Of a stretch of 64,000 nucleotides of DNA, positions 16,528 through 25,081 are shown in pieces (position 1 is the stretch's first letter; every line of letters starts with the position of its first letter). The notes beneath the pieces were generated by a model. That model saw nothing but the letters and a program-made list of their open reading frames with translations. It did no database searches and had not been told where the DNA came from. This DNA is from Microbacterium oxydans (GTDB taxonomy: Bacteria; Actinomycetota; Actinomycetes; Actinomycetales; Microbacteriaceae): positions 2,976,001 through 3,040,000 of the forward strand of contig NZ_CP092891.1 in the NCBI RefSeq assembly GCF_026559675.1, in the 5' to 3' direction. The position numbers were made by a program, and so were the translations under genes.

Positions 16528-18279
16528 TCACGCCCGGACGAGGAAGGTCGCCTCCACTCCCCAGCCCAACGGCAGCACCTGCTCCGTCGACCAGCCCGCC
16601 GCCGCGGCGAGTTCACCGAGCGCCGTGGCGGAGCGGAACGGGGCACCCGTCATCGCGAAGCCGACGATCTGATGCTCCTCGGCACCCGGGCTGAGGGCGT
16701 CCGGCCGACTCGATTCGAGGAGGATCAGGCGCTCCGTGTGCGGCGCGATCTCGTCCAGGAGCGCGACCGCTTCGACGTCCGTCCGATGGGCGAGTGCGAG
16801 CGCGAGGACGGCGACATCGACCAGTCGACCGTCCCAGCCGAGGGGCACGTCCCGCCCGACGGCCTCGACGACGGCGTCTCGCACCTCGCCGTGCTCGTGG
16901 ACGGCGATGCCGATCCCCTCCCGTCCGCCGTCCTCGAAGGCGCCGACGACCGCGGGGGCGCCGGGGCCGACCACGAGCACGCTGGCGACGTCATCCCACA
17001 TCCGGCTCGCCACGAACCCGTCGAGGAGGTAGGCCAGTCGCCCCGCGTCCTCCACGAGCTCCTCGACGTGGACGGCATCCGCCTGTGCCTGTGCCGCGAG
17101 GGTGTCGCCGTGCGCACGCTGCCAAGGGGAGACGCCATCGCGCAGGGCATGGTCCAGTTCGCGGAGGGCCAGCACGGCCTCCGCCTCGAGGCCGTCGAAC
17201 TCCTCGCGGTGATGCTCTTCGAGAAGGTCCTCCCCGAAGCGGCCGAGCGCCAGCGCCCCGACGTCGCCGGCGACCACCTCGGTGGTCGTGAGGATGCCGA
17301 GCAACGCCTCGATCGATCTCTCGGCCACCCCGAGCCTCGCCGCGAGCTCCGGCAGGGGAAGGGGGCCGTCCGCCAGGGCGTCGACCACGCCGAGCCGGAC
17401 GGCGGCACGCACGACGAGCCACGACACGGGAGAAGCGGGTTCGACCACCGGCGGCAGCTCCGGCGCCGCGTCCTCGCCCGACGGGACTGCCTCCGCGTGC
17501 CAATAGCCGGTGATGTTGATCCGGTCCTTGGCGAGTCCGCGCTCCCGCTGCAGGTAGCGGCGCACGGGCAGGAGGGCGCGGCTCTCCGCGGCCGCCCACG
17601 CGTATCCCTCCCCCTCCGGGAGCGCGAGAGCACGCACGGCGCCCTCCAGGGCCGCCGCATCGCCGGCCGCCGCCGTCACCCACGTCACGGTGTCACCCCG
17701 GCGGAGGTTCAGCTCCTGTCGCGCATCGTCGTGCTCGACCACCAGAAGCACGTGCGCCGGGGCGTCGACAGGACGCTCGTCGAGGAACCGACCGACCGCG
17801 GGCAGGCCTGTCTCGTCGGCGATCAGCACGATCCAGTCGAGGCTCTCCGGAAGGCGCAGCGACGACTTCGGCCCGACGAAGCAGAGCTCGTCGCCCGCAG
17901 CCGCGGTCTGCGCCCACGATGCGGCCGGACCGTCCCCGTGCAGCACGAAGTCGAGCGCCAGCTCTCCGGCCTCGGCATCCACCCAGCGCGGCGTGTAGTC
18001 GCGCGCCAGTCGGTTCTCGGCGGCGGTCCACTCGATGCCGTGCGGCAGCTGGACGGGCAGCGCCGACTCCAGATCGCCGTCGGCGGCGAAGATCAGCTTG
18101 AGGTGGTCGTCGAAGCCCGGTGCCGCGAACGCGCGGTGGGTGTGCCCGTCGACGACGGTCTCCCCGAGCCCTTCCCCGCCGACGACGATGCGCCGCATGC
18201 GAGGAGTGACGTCCTCGATGCGGCGCACCGTCACGCGGCGCACGACCAGCGGATGCGAGGTGAATGCGCGATGTGCCAT
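16528..18279 (-). CDS. Siderophore-interacting FAD reductase fused to an O-methyltransferase-like domain
   Basis: 583 residues, about twice the usual SIP length. Residues 1-270 are a ViuB/SIP-type ferric-siderophore reductase: VRRIEDVTPRMRRIVVGG, the FAD motif RDYTPR, the NAD(P)H-side stretch WIVLIADETGLPAVGRFL, and the family end ERGLAKDRINITGYWHAE. Residues about 290-583 resemble a family-2 O-methyltransferase: a winged-helix dimerisation part (VRLGVVDALADGPLPLPELA) and a Rossmann-like part. The SAM loop is degenerate (VLVVGPGAPAVVG instead of DxGxGxG), so this half may be non-catalytic. The ATG at 18279 is 1 nt from the stop of the binding-protein gene, so the pair is translationally coupled. 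Confidence 0.88.
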   Translation of the reverse strand: MAHRAFTSHPLVVRRVTVRRIEDVTPRMRRIVVGGEGLGETVVDGHTHRAFAAPGFDDHLKLIFAADGDLESALPVQLPHGIEWTAAENRLARDYTPRWVDAEAGELALDFVLHGDGPAASWAQTAAAGDELCFVGPKSSLRLPESLDWIVLIADETGLPAVGRFLDERPVDAPAHVLLVVEHDDARQELNLRRGDTVTWVTAAAGDAAALEGAVRALALPEGEGYAWAAAESRALLPVRRYLQRERGLAKDRINITGYWHAEAVPSGEDAAPELPPVVEPASPVSWLVVRAAVRLGVVDALADGPLPLPELAARLGVAERSIEALLGILTTTEVVAGDVGALALGRFGEDLLEEHHREEFDGLEAEAVLALRELDHALRDGVSPWQRAHGDTLAAQAQADAVHVEELVEDAGRLAYLLDGFVASRMWDDVASVLVVGPGAPAVVGAFEDGGREGIGIAVHEHGEVRDAVVEAVGRDVPLGWDGRLVDVAVLALALAHRTDVEAVALLDEIAPHTERLILLESSRPDALSPGAEEHQIVGFAMTGAPFRSATALGELAAAAGWSTEQVLPLGWGVEATFLVRA

Positions 18280-18280
18280 C

Positions 18281-19273
18281 TCAGCCGAACAGCTCCTCGA
18301 TGATGTCGAGCAGGGCGAGCGCCTCGTCGTAGTCACCACGGGCCACCCAGTACGGGAGCACGTAGGCGGAGTCGTTCTGGAACGCGGGCAGCGCGGCGAG
18401 AACCGGGTTCTCGGACAGGGTGTCGACGTCGCCGATGTCGGTGTTGAAGCCGGTGATGAACACCGTGGGCTGGGTGATGACCTGTCCGACCTGCTCGGTC
18501 GACAGCTCGAAGGAGTCGCCGCCCGGCGTGTACGGCTCGTAGTCGCCCTCGGCGAAGAGCGGTGCCGACTCGATGCCGACGGCGTCGAAGACCACGGGAA
18601 GACCCATGTCCTCGCGAGCGACGTAGACCGTGCCGTCGGGGAGGATCGACAGGAATGCGGACGGCGCGGTCGGCACGGTGATGTTCTCGGCGACCTCGGC
18701 GACGCGGTCCTCATAGGCGGCGAGCGCCTCGTCGTAGACCTCGCCCTTGTCGAAGACGTCGTCGGCGAGGAACGAGTACTGGTCCTGCCAGGTCGCCTTG
18801 TCGCCGCTGACGAGGACGGTCGGCGCGATGTCGCTCAGGTCGTCGTAGGCGTCGGTCGCGAGGAACAGGGGGAAGCCGACGCCGCCGCCGATGATCAGGT
18901 CGGGCTCGAGCGCGAGGATCGCCTCGAGGTCGAAGCCGTCTCCGCTCCAGGTGATGAACTCCGTGCCCTGCTTCTCGGCGTCCTCCGCCCAGAAGTCGGA
19001 GAACGACGCCTCGTATCCGAAGTCCTCCGAGGTGAGCGCCGCGACGGGGACGTCGAGGTCGTACAGGTAGCCGGCGAGCGCGTAGTTCAGCACGACGACC
19101 TTCTGGGGGTCGGCCGGGATCGTGACGTCACCCTGCTCGGTGGCGACGACGCGGGTCGCCGCCTCGTCGGTGGCGCCGGCTCCCGATTCGGGGGCGGGTT
19201 CGGCCGAGCACGACGCCAGGGCGAACAGGGCGACCACGGGAAGGGCAGCGAGAAGGCGGACGGATCTGGACAT
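18281..19273 (-). CDS. Ferric-siderophore ABC transporter binding lipoprotein
   Basis: 330 residues. The signal peptide ends in a lipobox (FALASCSAE, Cys lipidation expected). A periplasmic-binding-protein fold of the FecB/FepB type follows: VVATEQGDVTIPADPQKVVV near the start, then VVLNYALAGYLYDL and the long helix region. It captures ferric siderophores outside the membrane for the FecCD permeases encoded at 20251-23113. It is the first gene of the minus-strand unit with the reductase, and an IdeR/DtxR-like box lies 67-85 nt upstream. Confidence 0.92.
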   Translation of the reverse strand: MSRSVRLLAALPVVALFALASCSAEPAPESGAGATDEAATRVVATEQGDVTIPADPQKVVVLNYALAGYLYDLDVPVAALTSEDFGYEASFSDFWAEDAEKQGTEFITWSGDGFDLEAILALEPDLIIGGGVGFPLFLATDAYDDLSDIAPTVLVSGDKATWQDQYSFLADDVFDKGEVYDEALAAYEDRVAEVAENITVPTAPSAFLSILPDGTVYVAREDMGLPVVFDAVGIESAPLFAEGDYEPYTPGGDSFELSTEQVGQVITQPTVFITGFNTDIGDVDTLSENPVLAALPAFQNDSAYVLPYWVARGDYDEALALLDIIEELFG

Positions 19274-19339
19274 GGAGACCTCTGTGTTCGACGGATGCGG
19301 GATGACCCGACGGGCACACGGCGGACGGCGCAGCTCGGG

Positions 19340-19358
19340 TAAGGTAAGGCTATTCTCA
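19340..19358. promoter_or_regulatory. IdeR/DtxR-like iron box
   Basis: TAAGGTAAGGCTATTCTCA matches the actinobacterial IdeR/DtxR consensus TTAGGTTAGGCTAACCTAA at 14 of 19 positions by my count. It lies between the divergent binding-lipoprotein and AraC-regulator genes, so iron-loaded repressor could silence both sides of the locus. The right half-site is weaker than the left. Confidence 0.65.
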
Positions 19359-19428
19359 CTAACCGGTCGAATCGTGACGCATGCGACATCGACGTTGACG
19401 GATACGACATGTCTCGGAGGGGAGCAGC

Positions 19429-20172
19429 GTGCGATCCACCACTCTCGCCGGCACCGTCCCGGAGAACTCGATCCGCTTCCTCGGGCACGACACCCACGAG
19501 CACGACGAACCCCACGTCGTCTACGTGGTGACCGGCTCGGCCGTGCTCACCGCCGACGGTGTCGACATCCCCCTCCGTCGGCACGAGGCCGTCTGGCTGC
19601 AGCCGCACGTCCCCCACGCCGTCCGCGTCCGTGACGGCGGAACGGTGCTCGGTCCGATCCTGGAGGACGAAGCCGCGCCCTCGGTGCGCGTGCGCGTCCT
19701 CGGAGTGGTGCCGGCGCTCGTCGATGTCATGACCACCGCCCTCGTCGCCGCCCCCAGCACCGACGAGCAGATCCTGCCGTTCCGCCGCGCGATCGCGCGG
19801 GTACTGCACACCGTGTCGCGCCCGTACTTCCCCGTCGTCTATCCCGAGCATCCGGCCGCGCGTCGGCTCGCGAAGGATGCCGTCCGCCTGCCCCTCCCCC
19901 TCGACGAGCTGGCCACCCGCCACCGCATGAGCGCTCGCCAGGTGCAGCGCATCTTCGTGACCGAGACCGGCTGGTCGTTCTCCCGCTGGCGCGGCCGCGC
20001 GCGCATGAACGCGGCCGTCGCCCATCTGATCGGCGGCGGCGATCTGACCGCGGCGGCACGGCTCTCCGGGTACGGCACCAGGGCCGGGCTGGTGAAGGCG
20101 CTGAGCCGGGAGACCGGGATCGCCGCCGATCGCCTGACCGCCGACCCGCGCAGCGCCCTCGCCGACACCTGA
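19429..20172 (+). CDS. AraC family transcriptional regulator of the siderophore locus
   Basis: 247 residues. The N-terminal half is a cupin-type sensor (HEHDEPHVVYVVTGSAVLTA, then HEAVWLQPHVPHAVRV). Residues about 160-240 hold two helix-turn-helix units (PLDELATRHRMSARQVQRIF, then LTAAARLSGYGTRAGLVKAL). AraC proteins next to iron-uptake genes commonly sense the ferric siderophore and activate transport, which fits here. The start GTG at 19429 follows CGGAGGGG. The permease genes begin 78 nt downstream in the same direction. Confidence 0.88.
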   Translation: MRSTTLAGTVPENSIRFLGHDTHEHDEPHVVYVVTGSAVLTADGVDIPLRRHEAVWLQPHVPHAVRVRDGGTVLGPILEDEAAPSVRVRVLGVVPALVDVMTTALVAAPSTDEQILPFRRAIARVLHTVSRPYFPVVYPEHPAARRLAKDAVRLPLPLDELATRHRMSARQVQRIFVTETGWSFSRWRGRARMNAAVAHLIGGGDLTAAARLSGYGTRAGLVKALSRETGIAADRLTADPRSALADT

Positions 20173-20250
20173 GACGCACCGCCGAGACGGATGCCGACGC
20201 GCGGAGCGACCGCCGGAAGCTGTTAGCGTTTCGGCGTCCCGAGGAGCCCC

Positions 20251-21297
20251 ATGACCACCGCCACGCGCACCGAACCGCCCACCGGCATCGTCCGGCGGCC
20301 GCGGACCCGGCGCCGGGTCCTCGGACTCCTCGCGTCACTGCTGCTCCTCGCGGTGCTCTGCGTGCTCAGCGTGGCCGTCGGCTCGGCCGCGCTGCCGCTC
20401 GACGTGGTCTGGCAGGCGTTCGTGGCTCCGGACGGATCGGTGAGCCACGTCACGGTCACCGCGGCACGCGTCGACCGCACGGTGCTCGGCATCCTCGTGG
20501 GCGCCGCGCTGGGCGTCTCGGGTGCGCTCATCCAGGCCCTGACCCGCAACCCTCTCGCCGACCCCGGCATCCTCGGCGTGAACGCGGGGGCGGGTTTCGC
20601 GGTCACCCTCGCCGTAGCGTTCCTCGGCATCACCCGGATCGACCAGTACCTCCCGTTCGCTTTCGTCGGCGCCATCACCGCATCCGCGCTCGTGTATCTC
20701 GCCGCCGGCGCAGGTCGCGGCGCCGGATCCCCGGTGCGCCTGACGCTGGTCGGTGTGGCGTTCGCGGCCGTGCTCACCGGGTTCTCGCACACCCTCGCAC
20801 TCATCGATACCGAGACGTTCGACCGGATGCGGTTCTGGGGCGCCGGCACGCTCGCCGATCGCCCCGCGGGAACGGTCGACGCGATCCTCGTGCCGATCGC
20901 GGTCGGGCTGCTGATCGCCGCGTTCTGCGTGCGCCCGCTCAATGCGCTGGCCCTCGGCGAGGACACAGCCAGGGCGGTGGGCGTGCGGCTCGGCACCGCG
21001 CGGGTCGGGATCATCCTGGCCGTCGCCCTGCTGTGCGGAGCGGCCACGGCCGCCGTCGGACCGCTCGTCTTCGTCGGGCTCGTGGTGCCGCATGCCGTGC
21101 GCTGGATCACCGGTCCCGACTGGATCTGGATCACGGTGTACTCCGCCGTGCTCGCTCCGGCGCTGGTGCTCGGCGCCGACATCCTCGGCCGGATCGTCGT
21201 GATCCCCGCGGAGCTGCAGGTCGGCGTGATGCTGCCACTGATCGGTGCACCGGTGCTGATCGCGCTGGTCCGCGGCCGGAAGGCGAAAGCACTGTGA
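20251..21297 (+). CDS. FecCD-type iron-siderophore ABC permease (first subunit)
   Basis: 348 residues, about 9-10 membrane segments. Family features are DRTVLGILVGAALGVSGALI, QALTRNPLADPGILGVNAGA, and ALGEDTARAVGVRLGTARVG, the cytoplasmic loop that contacts the ATPase. It forms the channel with the next gene product. The GTGA overlap with the following gene indicates coupling. The ATG at 20251 follows CCGAGGAGCCCC. Confidence 0.93.
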   Translation: MTTATRTEPPTGIVRRPRTRRRVLGLLASLLLLAVLCVLSVAVGSAALPLDVVWQAFVAPDGSVSHVTVTAARVDRTVLGILVGAALGVSGALIQALTRNPLADPGILGVNAGAGFAVTLAVAFLGITRIDQYLPFAFVGAITASALVYLAAGAGRGAGSPVRLTLVGVAFAAVLTGFSHTLALIDTETFDRMRFWGAGTLADRPAGTVDAILVPIAVGLLIAAFCVRPLNALALGEDTARAVGVRLGTARVGIILAVALLCGAATAAVGPLVFVGLVVPHAVRWITGPDWIWITVYSAVLAPALVLGADILGRIVVIPAELQVGVMLPLIGAPVLIALVRGRKAKAL

Positions 21298-22343
21298 GCG
21301 CGGTGCTCGTCCTCCGCGCCGGCCCGCTCTCGGTGCGCACCACGCGCCGGATGCTCCTGGTGTGCACGGCGCTCGTCGCGATCGCCCTCTGCCTGGCCGT
21401 CTGGGCGATGACGCTCGGAAGCTACGGCCTGAGCGCCGGCGAGGTGATCGGCGCGCTCCTCGGTCGCGACGACGGCGTCGTGCGCAAGGTCGTCATCGAG
21501 TGGCGTGCACCCCGGGTCGTCGCGGCGCTGCTGTTCGGCGCGGCTCTGGGCATCTCGGGCAGCATCTTCCAATCGCTCACCCGCAACCCGCTCGGAAGCC
21601 CCGACGTGATCGGCTTCAGCACCGGCTCCTACACCGGCGTGATCCTGATGATGCTCACCGGAGCGACCGGGTACGCGGCCTACGCGACCGGAGCGCTGAT
21701 CGGCGGGGTACTGACGGCGACGATCGTCTACCTCCTGGCGTTCCGCCGCGGCGTGCAGGGATTCCGGCTCATCATCGTGGGCATCGCGATGGGCGCACTC
21801 CTCGGCTCCCTGAACACGTGGTTCAGCACGCAGGCCGACGTCGACCTCGCCCTGCGTGCCGCCGTCTGGGGGGCGGGTTCGCTCGCGGCGGTCGATTGGC
21901 CGACGCTCGGAATCGCCTCGATCGCGGTCGTCGTCGTGCTGCTGTGCGCACCGGCGGCCCAGCGTCGGATGCGCCGGCTCGAGCTCGGCGACGACGCCGC
22001 GGCGATGCTCGGCATCCCCCGCGAGCGCACCAGGGCGATGCTCATGCTGCTCGGTGTGGCCGCGGTCGCCGCGGTCACCGCCGCTGCGGGGCCGATCGCG
22101 TTCGTAGCCCTCGCCGCCCCGCAGATCGGACAGCGCCTCACCGGACGCGGCACCTCGGTCGACGTCGTCGGCGCCGCGTTGACCGGGTCGGTGCTGCTGC
22201 TGGTCGCCGACGTGATCGCCCAGCACGCGATCCCGGACGTGACCCTGCCGACCGGTGCCGTGACCATCTGCATCGGCGGCATCTACCTGCTCGCACTGCT
22301 CGTGCGCGAGAGCAGGCGCTTCACCGGAGGAGGACGACGATGA
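21294..22343 (+). CDS. FecCD-type iron-siderophore ABC permease (second subunit)
   Basis: 349-residue partner permease. Features are EWRAPRVVAALLFGAALGIS, FQSLTRNPLGSPDVIGFSTG and LELGDDAAAMLGIPRERTRA as the coupling loop. The start GTG at 21294 overlaps the stop of the first permease gene (GTGA), and its own stop overlaps the ATPase start (ATGA). The three genes are therefore one translational unit that imports ferric siderophore delivered by the lipoprotein at 18281. Confidence 0.93.
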   Translation: MSAVLVLRAGPLSVRTTRRMLLVCTALVAIALCLAVWAMTLGSYGLSAGEVIGALLGRDDGVVRKVVIEWRAPRVVAALLFGAALGISGSIFQSLTRNPLGSPDVIGFSTGSYTGVILMMLTGATGYAAYATGALIGGVLTATIVYLLAFRRGVQGFRLIIVGIAMGALLGSLNTWFSTQADVDLALRAAVWGAGSLAAVDWPTLGIASIAVVVVLLCAPAAQRRMRRLELGDDAAAMLGIPRERTRAMLMLLGVAAVAAVTAAAGPIAFVALAAPQIGQRLTGRGTSVDVVGAALTGSVLLLVADVIAQHAIPDVTLPTGAVTICIGGIYLLALLVRESRRFTGGGRR

Positions 22344-23113
22344 CCCGATTGGCGACCGAGGACCTGCGCGCCGGCTACGGAGGCCGCGGCGTGCTGGACG
22401 GCCTCGACGTGCGCATCCCCGACGCGGAGCTGACGGTGATCGTGGGCCCGAACGCCTGCGGCAAGTCGACGCTGCTCCGCGCACTCGCCCGGCTGCTCCC
22501 CGCGACGGGCGGGCGGGTGCTCCTCGACGGCGGCGACATCACCCGGCTGTCCACCAAGGAGGTGGCTCGGCGGATGGGGCTGCTGCCGCAGAGCCCCCTC
22601 GCGCCGGAGGGGATCACCGTGTCCGACCTGGTCGGTCGCGGTCGCTACCCGCATCAGAGCGTGCTGTCGAGCTGGTCCGTGGAGGACGAGCGCGCCGTTG
22701 CCGATGCCATGGCCGCCACGAACGTCACCGACCTCGCGGATCGGAACGTGGACGAGCTCTCAGGGGGTCAGCGTCAGCGCGCCTGGATCGCGATGGCCCT
22801 GGCCCAGGAGACCCCGATCCTGCTGCTCGACGAGCCGACGACCTTCCTCGACATCGGCCACCAGATCGAGGTGCTCGAGCTCGTCACGCGGCTGTATCAG
22901 GAGGGTCGCACGGTCGTGGTCGTGCTGCACGACATCAACCAGGCGGCCCGGTACGCCTCGCACCTCATCGCGATGAAGGACGGGCGCATCGTCGCCGAGG
23001 GCGCACCTCGCGACATCGTGGACGCCGCGCTGCTCACCGAGCTGTTCGATCTCGAGGCCCGCGTCATCGCCGACCCGGACACGGGCGCACCCGTCGTACT
23101 GCCCGGTCGCTGA
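22340..23113 (+). CDS. Iron-siderophore ABC transporter ATP-binding protein
   Basis: 257 residues: Walker A GPNACGKST at 36-44 (A-C in place of the more common G-S-G), signature LSGGQRQRAWIAMALAQ, Walker B ILLLDEPTTFLD, and the switch His in VLHDINQAARY. The length and the ARMGLLPQSPLAPEGITVSD Q-loop region are typical of FepC/FhuC ATPases. It completes the divergent siderophore uptake system with the two upstream permeases. Confidence 0.93.
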   Translation: MTRLATEDLRAGYGGRGVLDGLDVRIPDAELTVIVGPNACGKSTLLRALARLLPATGGRVLLDGGDITRLSTKEVARRMGLLPQSPLAPEGITVSDLVGRGRYPHQSVLSSWSVEDERAVADAMAATNVTDLADRNVDELSGGQRQRAWIAMALAQETPILLLDEPTTFLDIGHQIEVLELVTRLYQEGRTVVVVLHDINQAARYASHLIAMKDGRIVAEGAPRDIVDAALLTELFDLEARVIADPDTGAPVVLPGR

Positions 23114-23116
23114 CCG

Positions 23117-23154
23117 CGACACGCCCGGGGTTGCGGAACGCCGACACGCCCGGG
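23117..23154. repeat. 13-nt direct repeat after the siderophore ATPase gene
   Basis: CGACACGCCCGGG occurs at 23117-23129 and 23142-23154, period 25. It lies just after the ATPase stop, in the 241-nt gap before the ABC-F gene. The function is unknown; it may be part of a transcript end. Confidence 0.6.
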
Positions 23155-23299
23155 TATCGTCGGGGAGTCCTGTCCGCCGTGTCTGGAAGTCCTTTGATCT
23201 GATCCGTCGCCTCCGCGCTTCTCTTTCCGCGCGCTGACCCGACGATCGCCGACTCCACGGCTGACCTCCCTCCTCCCGCGACGCTTCCGCATCCGGTCG

Positions 23300-23354
23300 A
23301 GGACCCGGCAGAGGTCCGGTGTCAGTGCACCCTCGCACTCGACAGGAGACACTC
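23300..23354 (+). promoter_or_regulatory. Possible attenuating leader of the ABC-F gene
   Basis: The 55 nt before the ABC-F start contain short inverted repeats (GGACC/GGTCC; GTGC/GCAC) and an in-frame upstream GTG at 23319 (VSVHPRTRQETL, then the ABC-F start). The Shine-Dalgarno ACAGGAGAC (23342-23350) follows. ABC-F genes are often controlled by ribosome-stalling leaders. This is suggestive only, and no terminator hairpin is obvious. The rest of the 241-nt gap shows nothing else I can name. Confidence 0.25.
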
Positions 23355-24959
23355 ATGTCAACTCCCACCACCCTGCACGCAGCGGTCGTCCTCGACCGCC
23401 TCACGTTCACCTGGCCCGACGGCTCGACTGCGCTCGACGGCATCTCCGGGGCGTTCGGCTCCGGTCGCACCGGCCTGGTCGGCCGCAACGGCGCCGGCAA
23501 GTCCACCCTGCTGCGACTGATGGCCGGCGAGCTCGACCCCTCGTCGGGCGGCGTGACCGCTTCCGGCGAGGTCGCCTACCTCCCGCAGCAGCTCACGCTC
23601 GACGTCGACCGTCGGGTCGCCGAGCTGCTGGGGGTGTCCGCGGCACTCGACGCGGTGCGCGCCATCGCCGCCGGCGACGTCGACCCCGCCCGCTTCGATG
23701 CGGTCGGCGACGACTGGGACATCGAGGCCCGCGCCGAGGCGTCGCTCGCCGAGGCCGGCCTCGATCCGGAGTTCCTCGACCGCAGCGTCGGGGAGCTGTC
23801 CGGCGGCGAGGCCGTGCTCGTCGCGATCGCCGGCATCCGCCTGCGCCGTGCACCGATCACGCTCCTCGACGAGCCGACCAACAACCTCGACCGCGACGCC
23901 AGGGCGAAGCTCGCGGCGATGGTGCGCGCCTGGAAGGGCACGCTCATCGTCGTGAGTCACGATCTGTCGCTGCTCGAGCTGATGGACGAGACCGCCGAGC
24001 TCTACGCCCAGGATCTGAGCGTGTTCGGTGGGCCGTACTCGGAATGGCGTGCCTGGCTGGATGCCGAGCAGGATGCGGCGAAGCAGGCCGAGGCCACCGC
24101 GGCGCAGGCGCTCCGCAAGGAGAAGCGGCAGCGGATCGAAGCCGAGGTCAAGCTCGCCCACCGCAGCCGCACGGCGAAGAAGGCCGAGATCGAGAAGAGA
24201 GTGCCGAAGATCGTCGCGCACGGTCGCAAGATGGCCGCCGAGGTGTCGGCTGGAAAGCTCCGCACCGAGGTCGGGGCGAAGGAGGTCGCGGCGCACGCCG
24301 CGCGGGAAGAGGCCGGACGCCGCGTGCGCTCGGATGCCTCGATGAAGATCGAGCTGCCCGACCCGCAGGTGTCCCGCAGCCGCCGCATCGCGACGATCGG
24401 CGACGAAGAACGGTCCTGGGTGATCCAGGGGCCGGAGCGCGTCGCCCTGATCGGCCGGAACGGCGCCGGGAAGACGACGCTGCTGGAACGCCTGGTCACG
24501 GACGGCGGCACCATCGGCGCACTGTCCGCCGAGGCGCACACCGACCTGATCGGCTACCTGCCGCAGCGGGTCGACGGTCTCGACGAGACGCGCTCGGTGT
24601 TCGAGAACATCGCCGCCGCGGCGCCCCAGGTTCCGGAGAAGGAGCTGCGAAACCGGCTCGCCCGATTCCTGATCCGCGGGGCGACCGCCGAGCGTCCGGT
24701 GGCGGCGCTCTCGGGCGGCGAGCGCTTCCGGGTCGCCCTCGCGAAGCTGCTGCTGTCCGACCCCGCTCCGCACCTCGTGGTGCTCGACGAGCCGACGAAC
24801 AACCTCGACCTCGACACGGTCGACCAGCTCGTCGAAGCTCTGCGCGCGTACCGCGGTGCGGTGCTCGTGGTGAGCCACGACGACGCGTTCCTGCGCCGGC
24901 TCGACCTCGACCTCACCCTCGAGATCGACGGCGAGGGCGCGCTGCACGAGGTCGGGTGA
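23355..24959 (+). CDS. ABC-F family ATP-binding protein
   Basis: 534 residues, two nucleotide-binding domains on one chain and no membrane segments, the ABC-F layout. Domain 1: GLVGRNGAGKSTLLRLMAGE, signature LSGGE, Walker B TLLDEPTNNLD. A charged linker follows near residues 230-330 (RIEAEVKLAHRSRTAKKAEI). Domain 2: ALIGRNGAGKTTLLERLV, LSGGE, LDEPTNNLD. Members act on the ribosome as translation factors or antibiotic-target protection factors. Which applies cannot be told from sequence alone. The ATG at 23355 has AGGAGAC at good spacing. Confidence 0.9.
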   Translation: MSTPTTLHAAVVLDRLTFTWPDGSTALDGISGAFGSGRTGLVGRNGAGKSTLLRLMAGELDPSSGGVTASGEVAYLPQQLTLDVDRRVAELLGVSAALDAVRAIAAGDVDPARFDAVGDDWDIEARAEASLAEAGLDPEFLDRSVGELSGGEAVLVAIAGIRLRRAPITLLDEPTNNLDRDARAKLAAMVRAWKGTLIVVSHDLSLLELMDETAELYAQDLSVFGGPYSEWRAWLDAEQDAAKQAEATAAQALRKEKRQRIEAEVKLAHRSRTAKKAEIEKRVPKIVAHGRKMAAEVSAGKLRTEVGAKEVAAHAAREEAGRRVRSDASMKIELPDPQVSRSRRIATIGDEERSWVIQGPERVALIGRNGAGKTTLLERLVTDGGTIGALSAEAHTDLIGYLPQRVDGLDETRSVFENIAAAAPQVPEKELRNRLARFLIRGATAERPVAALSGGERFRVALAKLLLSDPAPHLVVLDEPTNNLDLDTVDQLVEALRAYRGAVLVVSHDDAFLRRLDLDLTLEIDGEGALHEVG

Positions 24960-25081
24960 CGTCGCAGCCGCACGATCGAGTCACGCCTGCCCGGCCGAAT
25001 CACCGTTCGACCCGTGCAGGCGTGGCCTCGTCGCGGCCGATGTCCGACCCCGATGTCGGTGCCGTCGACGAAGATGGAGGG

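Noticed and set aside
24044..25081. Upstream extension of the Lhr frame
   Set aside because: It overlaps the ABC-F gene out of frame, and Lhr homologues begin near MSDVLDRFTP.
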